Source: CAYPIE01 sp964410665 (GTDB lineage Bacteria; Planctomycetota; Planctomycetia; Gemmatales; Gemmataceae). From it: a stretch of DNA of 44,149 nucleotides. Position numbers and translations under genes: made by a program. The DNA is taken from positions 1 to 44,149 of the forward strand of contig CAYPIE010000050.1 of NCBI GenBank assembly GCA_964410665.1, written 5' to 3'. Below the pieces are notes generated by a model, which ran no database searches, was not told the DNA's origin, and saw only the letters and a program-made list of their open reading frames with translations. Shown here piece by piece: positions 18,341 through 26,113 of this stretch. Numbering within the stretch: position 1 is the first letter of the stretch; each line of letters starts with the position of its first letter.

Positions 18341-18970
18341 ATGTCTGAGATGCTCGAGCAAGAAACGCAGACCTCTGCCAATCTGACCTCACGGCAACGT
18401 GAAATCTATGAGTTTATTCGCGAGAAGATTGAGAGTCGGGGCTATGGCCCGACCATTCGCGAAATTGGCACCGCTTTTCACATCAAGTCACCCAACGGGG
18501 TGATGTGTCATCTCAAGGCACTCGAGAAAAAAGGGCTGATTAATCGTCAGAACAAGTCGGCCCGGGCGATTCAAATTGATGATGTGCGGATTGGTGGGGC
18601 TTCTCTGCCCATGTTGGGCCTCGTTGCCGCTGGCCCGACCATTGAAGCGATTCCCCAAAATGACCGGATTGATCTGCATGATCTGTTCTCCGGCCAGAAT
18701 CACTATGCCTTACGCGTCAAGGGGCAGTCGATGATCGAAAACCATATCGATGATGGCGATATTGTGATTATCCGACGTCAGGAAACCGCGGATAATGGCG
18801 AGCGTGTTGTCGCCATGATCGACAAAGAGGTTACCTTGAAGCGGTTTATCCGCAAAAAGGACCATATCCGTCTCGAACCCGCGAACGGCACCATGGCTCC
18901 AATCATTGTTGAGCCCGACCGTGATATCACCATTCTCGGCGTGTTGGTAGGTGTGCTGCGCAAGTGCTAG
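18341..18970 (+). CDS. lexA: SOS repressor LexA
   Basis: 209 residues. The N-terminal winged helix (LTSRQREIYEFIREKI through PTIREIGTAFHIKSPNGV) binds SOS operators. The C-terminal S24-type domain has the self-cleavage site Ala97-Gly98 (LGLVAAGPTIEA), nucleophile Ser130 (VKGQSMIE) and Lys167 (VTLKRF). The Ser-Lys spacing of 37 matches E. coli LexA. AAGGAA precedes the ATG. The promoter region is interrupted by an assembly gap, so autoregulation cannot be read. It is followed on the same strand, 299 nt later, by the PARP operon, which suggests but does not prove a DNA-damage link. Confidence 0.95.
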   Translation: MSEMLEQETQTSANLTSRQREIYEFIREKIESRGYGPTIREIGTAFHIKSPNGVMCHLKALEKKGLINRQNKSARAIQIDDVRIGGASLPMLGLVAAGPTIEAIPQNDRIDLHDLFSGQNHYALRVKGQSMIENHIDDGDIVIIRRQETADNGERVVAMIDKEVTLKRFIRKKDHIRLEPANGTMAPIIVEPDRDITILGVLVGVLRKC

Positions 18971-19269
18971 CGCTCGTCCGCTCTGGAAGCGATAGCGAGC
19001 CGGACAGCTGATCAATTGGTCAATCAATTAATGGATTATTTGGTTGGCCAATTGATTGCGCATCAAGCGAACCCATCAGTTTTTTCATCCATTCACTCAG
19101 CTCCTTTTCTCGTTTCCCTTTTTCCTACCGACACTGACAGCTCCCGGAAGCCGGGACACAATGCACCTATCGTCAAAATCGTCCGAAGACGACCCTGGCA
19201 TTTGCGTGAGCGGCAACCTTGGATTAGATCAAGGGTGAGGCAATTCTTCACCTGGGGAGTCACATCAGC
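18971..19269 (+). promoter_or_regulatory. Leader region of the PARP operon with inverted repeats
   Basis: No gene is seen. An AT-rich block holds ATCAATTGG (19011-19019) facing CCAATTGAT (19048-19056), with an extra ATCAATT copy between. A short palindrome TCCCGG-AAG-CCGGGA lies at 19142-19156. These could be operator or promoter-proximal sites for the downstream PARP gene, or LexA sites; no planctomycete LexA consensus can be applied here from memory. Confidence 0.35.
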
Positions 19270-20739
19270 ATGGGTGCCATCAAAGCCTGGAAGTTTGGGG
19301 ACACGTCCGCCCCAAGTTTTCCGACCGATTTTGAAATTGTGCAAAAAGCCGTCCTGCAAGTGACGGACATCAAAAACAATAACAATAAATACTACGCCAT
19401 TGAGTTGCACCAAGCAGGGCCCGCCAGTTTCCGGGTGTTTACCCATTATGGTCGGACCGATGATTTAGAGATGAATCCAGACGCTGGCCAGAAGGAATGC
19501 CGCTATTTCAGCAGTCTGGGCGAGGCCCAAGCGTGCTATCAGCACATTTATCGGGAAAAGACTTCGGCGCGCAAAGGCTACAAGGAAGTCGCTCTGGCAT
19601 CGACCAAGATTGGCTCGACCAAGGCGCGTGGTACCAGTTCAGGGGATGTTGATGCCGCGACCTTGGCCCGGATTCATGGAGAATGCTCTGAAGAGAGCTC
19701 GAGTGGGGGGAAGGGCAAAGGTACGGTGAAACCGGCGTCCAGCAAACCAGCCGGCTCCAAGCTCAAGCCTCTGGTCCAGGAACTGGTCCGATATATCTAT
19801 GACGAGGCGAAGAATAAGCTGACCTCGACCATTCAGGCCAAGATCACAGCCAATGGGATTGAGACGCCCTTGGGCATTCTTACGCTGGGGCAGATCCAAA
19901 AGGGAGAGACCATCCTGATGCAGCTGTATCAGGAGTCCCAACGCAAAAGTCCGCGGATCCAGACGTTTGAGCGGCTCTCCGGCGAGTTTTACACGGCGAT
20001 TCCGCACCGCATCGGCCGCACGCGAGCGGCGATCGCCTCGGCAGTGATCAGTAATCTGGAGGCGATCGAGCAGAAGCAGTCAACGCTCCAGCTGATGCGT
20101 GACATGCTCCAGGTGAATGGCGAGGGGGGCAATGTGCTGTTCAATGCCCAAGTCGATCAAGAGTACGAAGCACTGGGCTGTGAGATTGATTATCTTGATA
20201 CCAAGGACGCAAAGTTTGCCGAGTTAAGTGACTATGTCAAGCAAAGCCTGGTCAAACGAAAGAGCTGTAAGATTCGAAATATTTACACGCTGAAGCGGTC
20301 CGGCGAATGGAAGGTATTCAAGGAGGCGGTGGGGAACCATCGCTTACTATTCCATGGATCGCGGATTCAAAACTGGGTTGGCATCCTGTCACGTGGCATC
20401 TTGATGCCCAAGATTGTGGTCAGCATGGGAGTTCGTCGGACCGATGCGGGATGGTTAGGCAATGGCATCTATTTTGGTGATGCGGCCTGCACGAGTTTGT
20501 TCTACGCTACCTCGGGTCGTAGGCGGACCCGCTTTCTCAGCATCGCCCGGGTGGCGCTGGGCAAGAGCAAGCAGTACCACAAGATTACCTTTGGTCTCAG
20601 TGGCCCGCCGCAGGGCTATGATAGCTGCCATGGCGTGCGGCGTAAGACAGGCACGCCCTCCGAATTCGATGACGATGAATACGTCATCTACACGACAGAG
20701 CAGCAACGCCTGGAGTATTTGATCGAGGTCGAGGATTGA
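19270..20739 (+). CDS. Bacterial PARP: WGR, regulatory and ADP-ribosyltransferase domains
   Basis: 489 residues. A WGR-like domain spans about 36-108 (IELHQAG, FTHYGRTDD, EKTSARKGY). The alpha-helical PARP regulatory domain covers about 165-285, with the hallmark PLGILTLGQIQKG at 200-212. The catalytic domain runs from about 335 to the end, with the full H-Y-E triad: His362 (LLFHGSR), Tyr401 (GNGIYFGDA) and Glu470 (DDDEYVIY). This is the architecture of the PARP1 C-terminal half, without zinc fingers or BRCT. In PARP1 the WGR and helical domains couple DNA-break sensing to NAD+-dependent ADP-ribosylation, so the same is plausible here. GGGGAG lies upstream of the ATG. It heads a same-strand run with a macrodomain gene 64 nt later. 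Confidence 0.93.
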   Translation: MGAIKAWKFGDTSAPSFPTDFEIVQKAVLQVTDIKNNNNKYYAIELHQAGPASFRVFTHYGRTDDLEMNPDAGQKECRYFSSLGEAQACYQHIYREKTSARKGYKEVALASTKIGSTKARGTSSGDVDAATLARIHGECSEESSSGGKGKGTVKPASSKPAGSKLKPLVQELVRYIYDEAKNKLTSTIQAKITANGIETPLGILTLGQIQKGETILMQLYQESQRKSPRIQTFERLSGEFYTAIPHRIGRTRAAIASAVISNLEAIEQKQSTLQLMRDMLQVNGEGGNVLFNAQVDQEYEALGCEIDYLDTKDAKFAELSDYVKQSLVKRKSCKIRNIYTLKRSGEWKVFKEAVGNHRLLFHGSRIQNWVGILSRGILMPKIVVSMGVRRTDAGWLGNGIYFGDAACTSLFYATSGRRRTRFLSIARVALGKSKQYHKITFGLSGPPQGYDSCHGVRRKTGTPSEFDDDEYVIYTTEQQRLEYLIEVED

Positions 20740-20803
20740 CTTCGGTGTGTAGCCCATCGCTGTGATCGTCGCTATCTACCGCTTTTCATCTTGAGGCAAG
20801 TTC

Positions 20804-21526
20804 ATGAGCGTGCAGATTCTGCTGGTCGACATCAATCCACGGATGGTCAAAGCCTGGCGCAAGACGTTCGAGAATAACTCTGAGGTGACCATCGTCGAGG
20901 GTTCGATGCTCCAGCAGGAAGTGGATGCCTGGGTCACCCCGACCAATTCACGGGCCAGCATGGATGGTGGCCTGGATGCGGTCATCCGCAATTACCTGGG
21001 GGCTTCGATCGAGGCCCGGGTCCAGGCCGAAGTACATCGGCAGTTCCACGGTACCCTACCGGTGGGTCATGCCGTTTGCGTCCGTACCGGGCATGAAGTG
21101 CCCAAGTTTCTGATTTCGACACCGACGATGCACAACTCCAGTGAAGATATCAGCGATACGCTGAATGTCGCCCTGGCCTGTGCCGCCGCGTTGCAGGCGG
21201 TGCGGGTACAAAACCGGATCGAACCGGGTAGCATCGAGACCGTGGCGTTGCCGGGCCTGGGCGCTAGCACGGGCAAAACCCCGGTGGAGATCTGTGCGGA
21301 TCTGATGTGGACGTCGTATGACTCCTTCCGTGCCTATGAGTTCAACGACTTTATCGAGATGCGTCGTGCCCTGCAGGAGCAGCTGGGCGATCTGACGCCG
21401 ATCCCGGAGGAGCTACTGCCTTCTGCCAAGCAAGCAAAACCCGCGGCCAAAGCGACGAGTCAGCCTAAGGCCAGCACCCCGAGCGTGCACAAGGTTGCCG
21501 ATGTGGACTTTGATGACGCGGAGTGA
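20804..21526 (+). CDS. Macrodomain-like ADP-ribose-binding protein
   Basis: 240 residues. Residues about 28-190 fit a macrodomain: VTIVEGSMLQQEVDAWVTPTN with Asn48 at the NAAN-like position, MDGGLDAVI, LPVGHAVCVRTG, and the phosphate loop ALPGLGASTGKTP (about 148-160). The family binds or hydrolyses ADP-ribose. The C-terminal tail (about 205-240) is Lys/Ala/Pro-rich and ends in an acidic stretch, probably disordered. Beside a PARP it is the natural candidate for the reader or eraser of the modification. The divergent NAAN and loop sequences leave hydrolase activity open. GAGG precedes the ATG. Confidence 0.82.
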   Translation: MSVQILLVDINPRMVKAWRKTFENNSEVTIVEGSMLQQEVDAWVTPTNSRASMDGGLDAVIRNYLGASIEARVQAEVHRQFHGTLPVGHAVCVRTGHEVPKFLISTPTMHNSSEDISDTLNVALACAAALQAVRVQNRIEPGSIETVALPGLGASTGKTPVEICADLMWTSYDSFRAYEFNDFIEMRRALQEQLGDLTPIPEELLPSAKQAKPAAKATSQPKASTPSVHKVADVDFDDAE

Positions 21527-21576
21527 GTCGTGCCCGGGCCCCGGTTTCGGAATCTTGCCAGCGAGTTGGGTGCTCC

Positions 21577-24096
21577 ATGATTCAGCCCGTACGACTGTTC
21601 AACCCGTCCGGCCTTGATCGCGTGGCCGTAGTGTCGGTCGAGCCGTCCACTGGCCTGAGCGAGGGGTACCTGCTCCGCTTGGCCCGAGGCCGCGGAAGCA
21701 GCTCGTTGAACGGGGGCAACGTGTACGGCCCCTACCTCGAGCAGGAGATCGGCACTCACTTCGACGCACTGGTTGAGGAGCTTCGCCGCGAAGGCTTTGT
21801 GCCGGCTGGACTGCCGGCACAGCTGGAGCGCCTCGAGCATGAGAGTGTCCGGCAACGGGCTCTGGGCGCTGGACGGCTGGGCTGGCGGCGCGCGGTCGAG
21901 GCCGTGGAGCCGCTGTTACGCTGTTTGCCTGACGCGGTGGACGAGGTGTGTTCGCTACTCGATGCCCTGGGCCAGATCGGGGATGCGCGGGCGATCCCCG
22001 CTGTTCGGCCGTATGCGCAGCGCAAGCTGCTGTCACGGCGTCGGAGTGCGGTCGAGGCGCTGCGCAACCTCGGCGACACAGAGGGGTTGGCCATGGCCCA
22101 GCAACGTGCCTTGGAGCGTCTGCCCGAGCCGATCCGGCAGTTACTGGAAGGCAGCGATGGGCTGGCCAGTGCCCCCAACCCTGCTCCGGGGACGGCCGAG
22201 CTGGTACAGCAGGTCGAGCAGGTCGGTCTGGTCATGGATACCCTGTACGAGCTGGGGACCCCGCAAAGCGAAGCCATGGCCGCGCTGTGTCTGGGTGGCT
22301 GCTCGTTCGAACAGCCGGGCGTGTGGCGCTACGTCAAGAGTATTTTCAAGCGTGCCCGTTTGCGGCATGATGCCCGCATGTTTGGGTTCCTGGCCCATGC
22401 CATCGAGCGACAAGGGCGAACTAGTTTGGGTCAGGAGGCTAGCATCAAATCGGGCTATGATGGCAGTCAAAAGCAGGTACGGATCTTTGGTCGAAAAACG
22501 CAAACCTACCTGCGGCGGCAGACCTGGGGGTATCTGACCGACCTTGCCCAGTACCGACCGGAGGCTTACGCCCAGGCAGCGGCCGAGGTATTGATCCACT
22601 ACACACCCGAGGACGAAGCACTGCCCAGCAAGCTCGCGACCCGATTTGCCGGTTGCTACGCTTTGCATCAGATCCTGTTCGGTAGTAGCCAACGCTTTCG
22701 CTTTGACAGCCGCCGGCTACGTTTTCGCCTGTTGACGGCCAAGAAGGCCAAGCCACCGGCAGGGGTGCGTGAGGAGTCCTACCCTCAGCTGTGGGACACC
22801 CAGCCCGGAGCCTATCTGCTTCTTCTCAGTGCCGCCAAGCTACCGTTTGTGCACGAGTTCGCCCTGCGGGCGCTCGATGAACGCCACCCCGAGCTGTTGC
22901 ATCAGGCGAGTGAGGCGGAGGTGATCGGCATGCTTGCAGCGCCACATGAGCCGACCGTGGCTCGTGGACTGGAGGAGCTGGACCGCCGCTTTGACCCGGA
23001 GTCGCCCAACTTCGCGCTGATGCGGCAACTGATTTACGGCCCACGTGAAGTAGCACGACAACTGGTGATTCGTTGGCTCCGGTTGACGCATACGTGCTGG
23101 ACCCGAGAGGTAGAACAGGCCCTCGACTGGGTCCAGACGCCGCATGGAGATGTCCGTGAAGTGGTGAGTGAATTACTGGCCAGGGCCCTAGCGCAATCGC
23201 CGGAGCTTCGCGAGGCGCTGGCCCCTCCGCTGCGGGCGGTGCTGGACCAGCCTGGGCTTGAGGAGGGGGCGGCGATCGGTCTGGCCGAACTGGGCCAACG
23301 ATCCCTGACCGAGGAACTGAACCGGGCTCTGACCCCCGGCGATTTACTCCGTTGGGCTGAGCAGGGCTTGCCCGCGGTGCAGGGGTTGGCGGGCTGGTTG
23401 CTGGGACAACGCGCGCACGTCATCGAGGAGTTGGGTCTGGATGCGGTGGTGAACCTGGCTGAACACCCGGTCTTCATGGTCCGCCAGGGGGCACAACAGC
23501 TGCTGAAGGGGGTGGTGGACCGATTTGTCGCGCACCCGCTGGTGTTGTTGCGGCTAGCCGAGAGTGAATGGCCGGACACCCGGCGACTCGCATTCGAGCT
23601 GTTGCGGGCGGTGGTGGCTCAGGGTAAGCTAGATCTAGATGCGTTGATTAGCTTGATCGACTCGACGCGGGTCGACGTGCAGGATGTGGCCATCGAGCTG
23701 ATGCGCAAGCGGCTACCGACCTTGCCAATGGTGGAGGTGCTTGGTCGAATCAGCGAGCACCCACACGCCAACCTCCGCCGGTTCACGTTGGAGTTGGCGA
23801 CCCGCCACCTTCCCGCGGGGGCAGGACCGCTGCGCATGCTGGGCCGACTGTTCCTGTCTACCTTCCTGGACCTGTCGCCTGATCGAGGGTTGATGGAGGC
23901 GGTACTGACCTTCCTGGAGCAGCGAGGCCTAGCGAGCCAGGAGGAGGGCGAGGTGGCGGCGCAGGTCCTGTTCGAGGTGGCCCGTATGGATCACAAGGGA
24001 TTGGCTCCCCGGGCCCTGCAGCTGCTGACCCGCTTGAAGCTGTCGTTCCCGGCGATGCGATCACCGCTGGTTTTGCGTGTGGAGATCGAGGCATGA
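21577..24096 (+). CDS. HEAT-repeat protein with WGR-like N-terminus (MolR-like)
   Basis: 839 residues from ATG 21577; GTG 21523, overlapping the macrodomain stop (GTGA), would give 857. The first about 75 residues (VVSVEPSTGLSEGYLLRLAR, then EELRREGFVP) look like a degenerate WGR domain. The rest is almost entirely helical repeats, such as RRSAVEALRNLGDTEGLAMA, typical of HEAT/armadillo solenoids. Proteins with WGR plus HEAT repeats are often labelled MolR-like. Inference: a scaffold that may bind DNA ends or ADP-ribosylated partners. Its stop overlaps the SWIM gene start as ATGA, so all are probably translated together. Confidence 0.8.
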   Translation: MIQPVRLFNPSGLDRVAVVSVEPSTGLSEGYLLRLARGRGSSSLNGGNVYGPYLEQEIGTHFDALVEELRREGFVPAGLPAQLERLEHESVRQRALGAGRLGWRRAVEAVEPLLRCLPDAVDEVCSLLDALGQIGDARAIPAVRPYAQRKLLSRRRSAVEALRNLGDTEGLAMAQQRALERLPEPIRQLLEGSDGLASAPNPAPGTAELVQQVEQVGLVMDTLYELGTPQSEAMAALCLGGCSFEQPGVWRYVKSIFKRARLRHDARMFGFLAHAIERQGRTSLGQEASIKSGYDGSQKQVRIFGRKTQTYLRRQTWGYLTDLAQYRPEAYAQAAAEVLIHYTPEDEALPSKLATRFAGCYALHQILFGSSQRFRFDSRRLRFRLLTAKKAKPPAGVREESYPQLWDTQPGAYLLLLSAAKLPFVHEFALRALDERHPELLHQASEAEVIGMLAAPHEPTVARGLEELDRRFDPESPNFALMRQLIYGPREVARQLVIRWLRLTHTCWTREVEQALDWVQTPHGDVREVVSELLARALAQSPELREALAPPLRAVLDQPGLEEGAAIGLAELGQRSLTEELNRALTPGDLLRWAEQGLPAVQGLAGWLLGQRAHVIEELGLDAVVNLAEHPVFMVRQGAQQLLKGVVDRFVAHPLVLLRLAESEWPDTRRLAFELLRAVVAQGKLDLDALISLIDSTRVDVQDVAIELMRKRLPTLPMVEVLGRISEHPHANLRRFTLELATRHLPAGAGPLRMLGRLFLSTFLDLSPDRGLMEAVLTFLEQRGLASQEEGEVAAQVLFEVARMDHKGLAPRALQLLTRLKLSFPAMRSPLVLRVEIEA

Positions 24097-25787
24097 TCGT
24101 GCCAATGCGTTATGTCGGGCAGAGTGGCATCGCCGGGACCCTGGACGGCATGCGCGTCGGCTTTGCCACCAACACCTTGCGCGAGGCCACCTTCCTACGC
24201 GCCGACCTAGGCAACCCAATTCTATTTCGCGAGGCCCTAGCCACGCTGTACCAGGTGGTGGTCAGCGACTACAAGTACCGCCCCAAGGATCGGGTGCAGT
24301 TCCAGGCTTGGCTGGAGGAGCAAGACCGCAAGTTTCTGGACAGTTTGCACATGAAAAACGTCGGAGCCAAAGAGCATCTGGAGGAGCTTGAGGGACGCTT
24401 GCACGAGCTCAACACCGCCCGTGACGAGCGTCGCAAGGATTTTTATGCCGCAAGGCAGCAGTATGTCGACTATGTTTATACCAGTACCTTTGAACGCTTC
24501 CTGATCTTTGACCCGGTGATCACAATTCACCCCGATGAGGTGGCGTTTGAGGCTTTCTCGCGGGATGAGAGCAGTTACGCTCGGCTGGCGGCCAAATATG
24601 ACCTGTTTGCCCGCGTCGATGAGTTTGAGTGCGGCACCACCAATATCGACTTCAGCACCCGGCTGCACCAGGAGCTGCAGCGGCTACGCAGCTACCGTAA
24701 GACCCGCTTTGATGTGCAGCCCTCGGGTTTTCAGGTCACCACCATCGACCCGAAAAATGTGGCCGCGCACAAGGAGAAGAAGATTGAACTACCCGACAGT
24801 TGGGTGAACGGGTTCCTGCAGGTGCACAGCACCATGGCCCTAGGCCTGACCCACTTTCGGATGGCTCCGGTCGACATGTATAACATTTGCCGCTACCTCA
24901 AGCGGCGTAAGGCCAAACAATCGCCTCGGGCTCTGCGCTATGAGCTAACGCCCGGCCAGCGGGTCAAGGTGTGGCTCGAACCCTGGGAGTACGGCATCGA
25001 GCTGACCTCGACGGCCGTCTACGAGGGCCCCAAGTCGGTGACGGTGCGGACTTGGGGCCGCGACCGCTTGAAGTTGATCGAGCGTCTGTTGCCGGTCTGT
25101 CAACATGTTGATGTCTACCTGGCGGGGCTGGGGTTACCGGTGATCTATGTGTTCGATCTGGGTCCCTTGGTGTTCACTCTGGGGTTGTCGGGTTGGACCG
25201 ACAACGACTGGACCGGGGGCAACAAGTTCGGCCTGCTGGTGCGGCAGCTCAGCGTCGACCAGGGTGAGCTGCAGCGGGTGTACGAGGCCCTGCGTGCTGC
25301 GCGGCGGGCCAGCGCCCACGAGCTAGCCATGAGCACTGGCTTGGGCGTGGAGAAATGCCGTTCAGCGGTGTCGTATCTGTGCCAACTTGGGTGGGCCATG
25401 TATGACCTGGCCGGGCAGGTGTACCGTCACCGCGACCTTTGGATGGCGCCGTTTTCGGCCAAGGAGGCGGCCAAGGCGGTCAAGGGTCCGCCGCAGAGCA
25501 GCCAAGAGCAGAACGCACAGGGGCTTTTCGACGCCGACCGCGTGCGCATCATCATGCGTCGACCGTTGCCCGAGGGTGGCTATAAGCTGAGCGGCAGTTG
25601 TAAGGGGAAGTCGGGGCCACCCGTGCGGCCACAACTGCAGGTCGATCAGGAGGGGTTACTGGTGAATGCAGAGTGTACCTGCCGGTACTACCAGGAACAC
25701 CGTTTGACCCAGGGCCCGTGTGAGCATATCCTTGCCCTCAGGCTGGCCCACATGGACCGACTAGAGCAGGAGGACCGAGAAGACTAA
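24093..25787 (+). CDS. SWIM zinc-finger protein
   Basis: 564 residues. The C-terminal SWIM motif is Cys528-x-Cys530-x12-Cys543-x-His545 (AECTCRYYQEH then GPCEH), a zinc finger of SWI2/SNF2, MuDR and bacterial proteins that binds DNA or protein. The N-terminal part has a charged helical stretch (KEHLEELEGRLHELNTARDE, probably coiled coil). A region near residue 405 resembles a winged helix (YEALRAARRASAHELAMSTG). I do not recognise the central domain. In other bacteria SWIM proteins often neighbour MolR-like WGR/HEAT proteins, matching this context. It overlaps the previous gene by 4 nt. Confidence 0.82.
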   Translation: MIVPMRYVGQSGIAGTLDGMRVGFATNTLREATFLRADLGNPILFREALATLYQVVVSDYKYRPKDRVQFQAWLEEQDRKFLDSLHMKNVGAKEHLEELEGRLHELNTARDERRKDFYAARQQYVDYVYTSTFERFLIFDPVITIHPDEVAFEAFSRDESSYARLAAKYDLFARVDEFECGTTNIDFSTRLHQELQRLRSYRKTRFDVQPSGFQVTTIDPKNVAAHKEKKIELPDSWVNGFLQVHSTMALGLTHFRMAPVDMYNICRYLKRRKAKQSPRALRYELTPGQRVKVWLEPWEYGIELTSTAVYEGPKSVTVRTWGRDRLKLIERLLPVCQHVDVYLAGLGLPVIYVFDLGPLVFTLGLSGWTDNDWTGGNKFGLLVRQLSVDQGELQRVYEALRAARRASAHELAMSTGLGVEKCRSAVSYLCQLGWAMYDLAGQVYRHRDLWMAPFSAKEAAKAVKGPPQSSQEQNAQGLFDADRVRIIMRRPLPEGGYKLSGSCKGKSGPPVRPQLQVDQEGLLVNAECTCRYYQEHRLTQGPCEHILALRLAHMDRLEQEDRED

Positions 25788-25888
25788 TCCACCCCGTGGG
25801 TTGCGTCCGGTTCAGTTTCGCCATCGGCCCGGTGCTACGCCGGGCAGGACCTGATGCCTCCCATTCGTCACGCGTTCGTTCGCCATCT

Positions 25889-25967
25889 GCGGGTCAGCAC
25901 GCTATCCTCCCCGCAGCTGGGTTCTGACCTCCGGTCAGCGCGGGGAAATGATAGCGTGCTGACCCGC
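25889..25967. repeat. Long hairpin with 18-bp perfect arms
   Basis: Arms 25889-25906 and 25950-25967 are perfect reverse complements. Inside are a 6-bp stem (CCCCGC/GCGGGG) and another 6-bp stem (CTGACC/GGTCAG) with a 3-nt loop. No T-run follows, so it is not a standard terminator. It may be the msd stem of a retron RNA or a separate structured element. Confidence 0.9.
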
Positions 25968-26036
25968 TCCCGTTGAACGATCACGTCCATTGGTAGTTCG
26001 GAAACCCGAACGCTCCCACGGGATGGATGGTACTTG

Positions 26037-26070
26037 AAGGAGGCGCACGGCCATCGTCGTGCGCCTCCTT
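26037..26070. repeat. Hairpin with 13-bp perfect arms before the reverse transcriptase
   Basis: AAGGAGGCGCACG pairs perfectly with CGTGCGCCTCCTT around an 8-nt loop (GCCATCGT). Its 3' arm abuts the right half of a 9-bp flanking repeat. This is where the msd stem would sit in a canonical a1-msr-msd-a2 layout. Confidence 0.85.
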
Positions 26071-26113
26071 TCAACGGGTATCTTCACTTCCGCGACTCAA
26101 GCTGAGACCTGCT

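Larger units (their letters stand above)
25788..26113 (+). ncRNA. Candidate retron msr-msd RNA region
   Basis: This 326-nt gap before the reverse transcriptase is dense in inverted repeats. Hairpin 1: 25827-25832 with 25840-25845. Hairpin 2: 18-bp perfect arms 25889-25906 and 25950-25967, with nested stems 25909-25914/25940-25945 and 25924-25929/25933-25938. Hairpin 3: 25996-26001 with 26006-26011. Hairpin 4: 13-bp perfect arms 26037-26049 and 26058-26070. A 9-bp pair CCCGTTGAA (25969-25977) and TTCAACGGG (26070-26078) encloses hairpins 3 and 4, as the a1/a2 repeats of a retron would. Retron RNAs lie just upstream of their reverse transcriptase. The branching G is not assigned and the exact RNA ends are unknown. 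Confidence 0.6.

Noticed and set aside
25793..26022. CCCGTGGG / CCCACGGG 8-bp pair as the retron a1/a2
   Set aside because: An 8-bp match in a region this size is near chance, and another hairpin would separate the msd from a2. The 9-bp pair nearer the RT fits better, though the longer layout is not excluded.
26027..26113. Upstream start for the reverse transcriptase at 26027
   Set aside because: It would translate through the 13-bp hairpin and a non-conserved leader; ATG 26114 begins the protein-like sequence.
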